Assembly: GCA_903921605.1 (NCBI GenBank)
Contig: CAIXQV010000092.1
Coordinates: 1-8,311, forward strand
Reading direction: 5' to 3'
DNA from: an uncultured Planctomycetaceae bacterium
Lineage (GTDB): Bacteria > Planctomycetota > Planctomycetia > Planctomycetales > Planctomycetaceae
DNA length: 8,311 nucleotides
A program made the position numbers and the translations under genes. Of this stretch, positions 7,457-8,311 are shown piece by piece; the stretch's first letter is position 1; the number at the start of each line of letters is the position of its first letter. The notes beneath the pieces were generated by a model that did no database searches, was not told where the DNA came from, and saw nothing but the letters and a program-made list of their open reading frames with translations.

Positions 7457-7755
7457 TCAGACTTATTACCGCGCCATCGAGATGACTGCAGGCGGAAGGG
7501 TATCTTGGAACAAAACTGCGTCAACCGGGATTTATCGAATTCGCCGCAAAACAGCCGGTTACAACGCGAGGCAGAGGCCTTCACAAAGCATTGTTGCAAC
7601 CAAAAATTGACGTAATGCGGCACTTGGGAAGCCGCCCAGCGAGTTCCCGCAACAGCAACGAAAGCGGAATGAATCAGCGCAGTTGCTGTCAATTCAGGGG
7701 CGATTTAACAGGGATTCCAGTGCTCTGTCAGCGGTCTGTTCAGGGATGGGGCGCC

Positions 7756-7790
7756 GCAGGCCGGAACTCGCTGCACGCGAGCCGGCCTGC
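7756..7790. repeat. Strong inverted repeat: 14-bp bulged hairpin
   Basis: GCAGGCCGG (7756-7764) pairs perfectly with CCGGCCTGC (7782-7790). After an unpaired AA (7765-7766), CTCGC (7767-7771) pairs with GCGAG (7777-7781) around the loop TGCAC. An A9 run (7793-7801) begins 2 bp to the right. The hairpin is therefore followed by A on the plus strand and preceded by T9 on the minus strand, which is the wrong order for a standard intrinsic terminator on either strand. It could be a REP-like palindrome or an extra 3'-end structure for the gene at 7820. The structure is directly visible; the role is open. Confidence 0.75.
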
Positions 7791-7792
7791 AT

Positions 7793-7843
7793 AAAAAAAA
7801 ATTCTGACACCGCCCTTTGTTAAGGAGTTGCATTCTCGGCATC
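7793..7843 (-). terminator. Possible intrinsic terminator of the sialate O-acetylesterase gene
   Basis: Read on the minus strand, GAUGCCG (7843-7837) can pair with CGGUGUC (7812-7806; two G-U pairs), enclosing a small UCCUU/AAGGG hairpin that spans the TAA stop at 7822-7820. After AGAA comes a run of nine T (7801-7793). Position and T-run suit a terminator, but the stem is weak and branched. Confidence 0.35.
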
Positions 7844-8311
7844 AGTCCAGTTGTCCGTTCGAAACGGAGAAGCCGGCAACCCTGCACCGTTGCTGAGATT
7901 AGGTTCGGCGATGTGATTCCAGCCGAAACGAACCGCAACTGGCGTTGCCACACCTTCTGCGGTGACAACGACCGTGTCTCCTTCGATCTTCGCCATTGCC
8001 TTGACAAACTTTTTGTCGTCACCGGCAACAGAGAACCACGACAATTCCTGGCTGTCTCGAGACTTCAGACCAACGGCGTGATCAAAGCTGACAATGGCTT
8101 TGTTTCCGTCAGTCTTCAATGATTTGTAGAGCGGTCCGGAGTACACCAGTTCTGGCTGGCCGTAGGTGCGAGCCAAGGCCCAGAGTGAAAGTCGACGACC
8201 AACTTCCTGCTTATTCGGTGGGTGAATGTCGTTAATTGTTGTGATGTCTGTCAGCACCGCCATGCCGGTGTTCTTGACCGACAACGTTGCTGTTTGAGCT
8301 TCCCAGATGCC
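7820..8311 (-). CDS. Sialate O-acetylesterase (SASA family), C-terminal part; 5' end beyond the window
   Basis: The frame is open from the right edge to a TAA at 7822-7820, giving the last 163 residues. The TTG at 8284 is internal, not the start: the edge sequence reads GIWEAQTATLSVKNTGMAV, continuous with the family pattern '(W/R)EAQ...LS..NTGMAV'. Then comes ITTINDIHPPNKQEVGRRLSLWALA, whose His (codon near 8222-8224) in the D-I-H-P motif is the family's catalytic histidine, and a C-terminal beta-rich domain (FDHAVGL, FSVAGDDKKFVKAMAKIEGDTVVV, VRFGW, GLPASPFRTDNW) typical of these long esterases. They remove O-acetyl groups from sialic acids or other acetylated glycans and are usually exported; the signal peptide and catalytic serine would lie outside the window. 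Planctomycetes often carry many copies, sometimes near sulfatases. The protein ends DAENATP without truncation. Family assignment is strong, substrate unknown. Confidence 0.9.
   Translation of the reverse strand, partial: GIWEAQTATLSVKNTGMAVLTDITTINDIHPPNKQEVGRRLSLWALARTYGQPELVYSGPLYKSLKTDGNKAIVSFDHAVGLKSRDSQELSWFSVAGDDKKFVKAMAKIEGDTVVVTAEGVATPVAVRFGWNHIAEPNLSNGAGLPASPFRTDNWTDAENATP

Larger units (their letters stand above)
7401..7819. other. Intergenic region between the sialate O-acetylesterase and the sigma-54 activator
   Basis: 419 bp without a supported gene. Near the regulator it holds the candidate promoter and ribosome binding site. Further up it holds a short bulged inverted repeat GCGGC (7617-7621) / GCCGC (7631-7635), with an extra TT/AA pairing inside, and then the strong hairpin and A9/T9 tract at 7756-7801. 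Open frames here (7453-7692 minus, 7591-7794 plus) give products with no family character. Confidence 0.6.

Noticed and set aside
7820..8122. Plus-strand open frame of about 101 codons
   Set aside because: It is antisense to the clearly recognisable sialate O-acetylesterase C-terminus.

Overview
The window looks like a chromosomal segment of a planctomycete. Three things suggest this. The 775-residue kinase-like membrane protein starts with the 'LLTPWQAD...VVGRY...EPLG' leader seen in many planctomycetal Ser/Thr kinases. A sialate O-acetylesterase (SASA-type) gene, a family abundant in this phylum, sits at the right edge. The genes are loosely spaced, with weak Shine-Dalgarno signals and moderate GC. 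The assignment rests on family resemblance recalled from memory, not on a search.

Layout, left to right: (1) the 5' end of an unrecognised coiled-coil-like protein on the minus strand, running off the left edge (1-185); (2) a 385-bp divergent intergenic region; (3) the only complete plus-strand gene (571-1407), a secreted PI-PLC/GDPD-superfamily phosphodiesterase-like protein; (4) a convergent 31-bp gap; (5) a minus-strand pair, probably one operon: a YheT-type alpha/beta hydrolase (3800-4885) followed 33 bp later by a kinase-like / transmembrane / beta-helix protein (1439-3766); (6) a gene-free 532 bp (4886-5417) holding the candidate hydrolase leader and promoter and two small inverted repeats; (7) a minus-strand sigma-54 enhancer-binding regulator with two GAF domains (5418-7400), with a good ribosome binding site and a candidate sigma-70-type promoter; (8) a gene-free 419 bp (7401-7819) with a strong 14-bp hairpin and an A9/T9 tract; (9) the C-terminal part of a sialate O-acetylesterase running off the right edge (7820-8311).

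There is no obvious single pathway. The two most notable points are a kinase-like protein that has lost the ATP-anchoring lysine (Arg instead) and has DPF in place of DFG, fused through one membrane segment to a probable extracytoplasmic beta-helix; and a GAF-controlled sigma-54 activator whose sigma-54 contact loop reads GAFTDA instead of GAFTGA. I saw no tRNA, rRNA, CRISPR array, insertion sequence, attachment site or phage gene. I did not find a convincing new multi-gene system.
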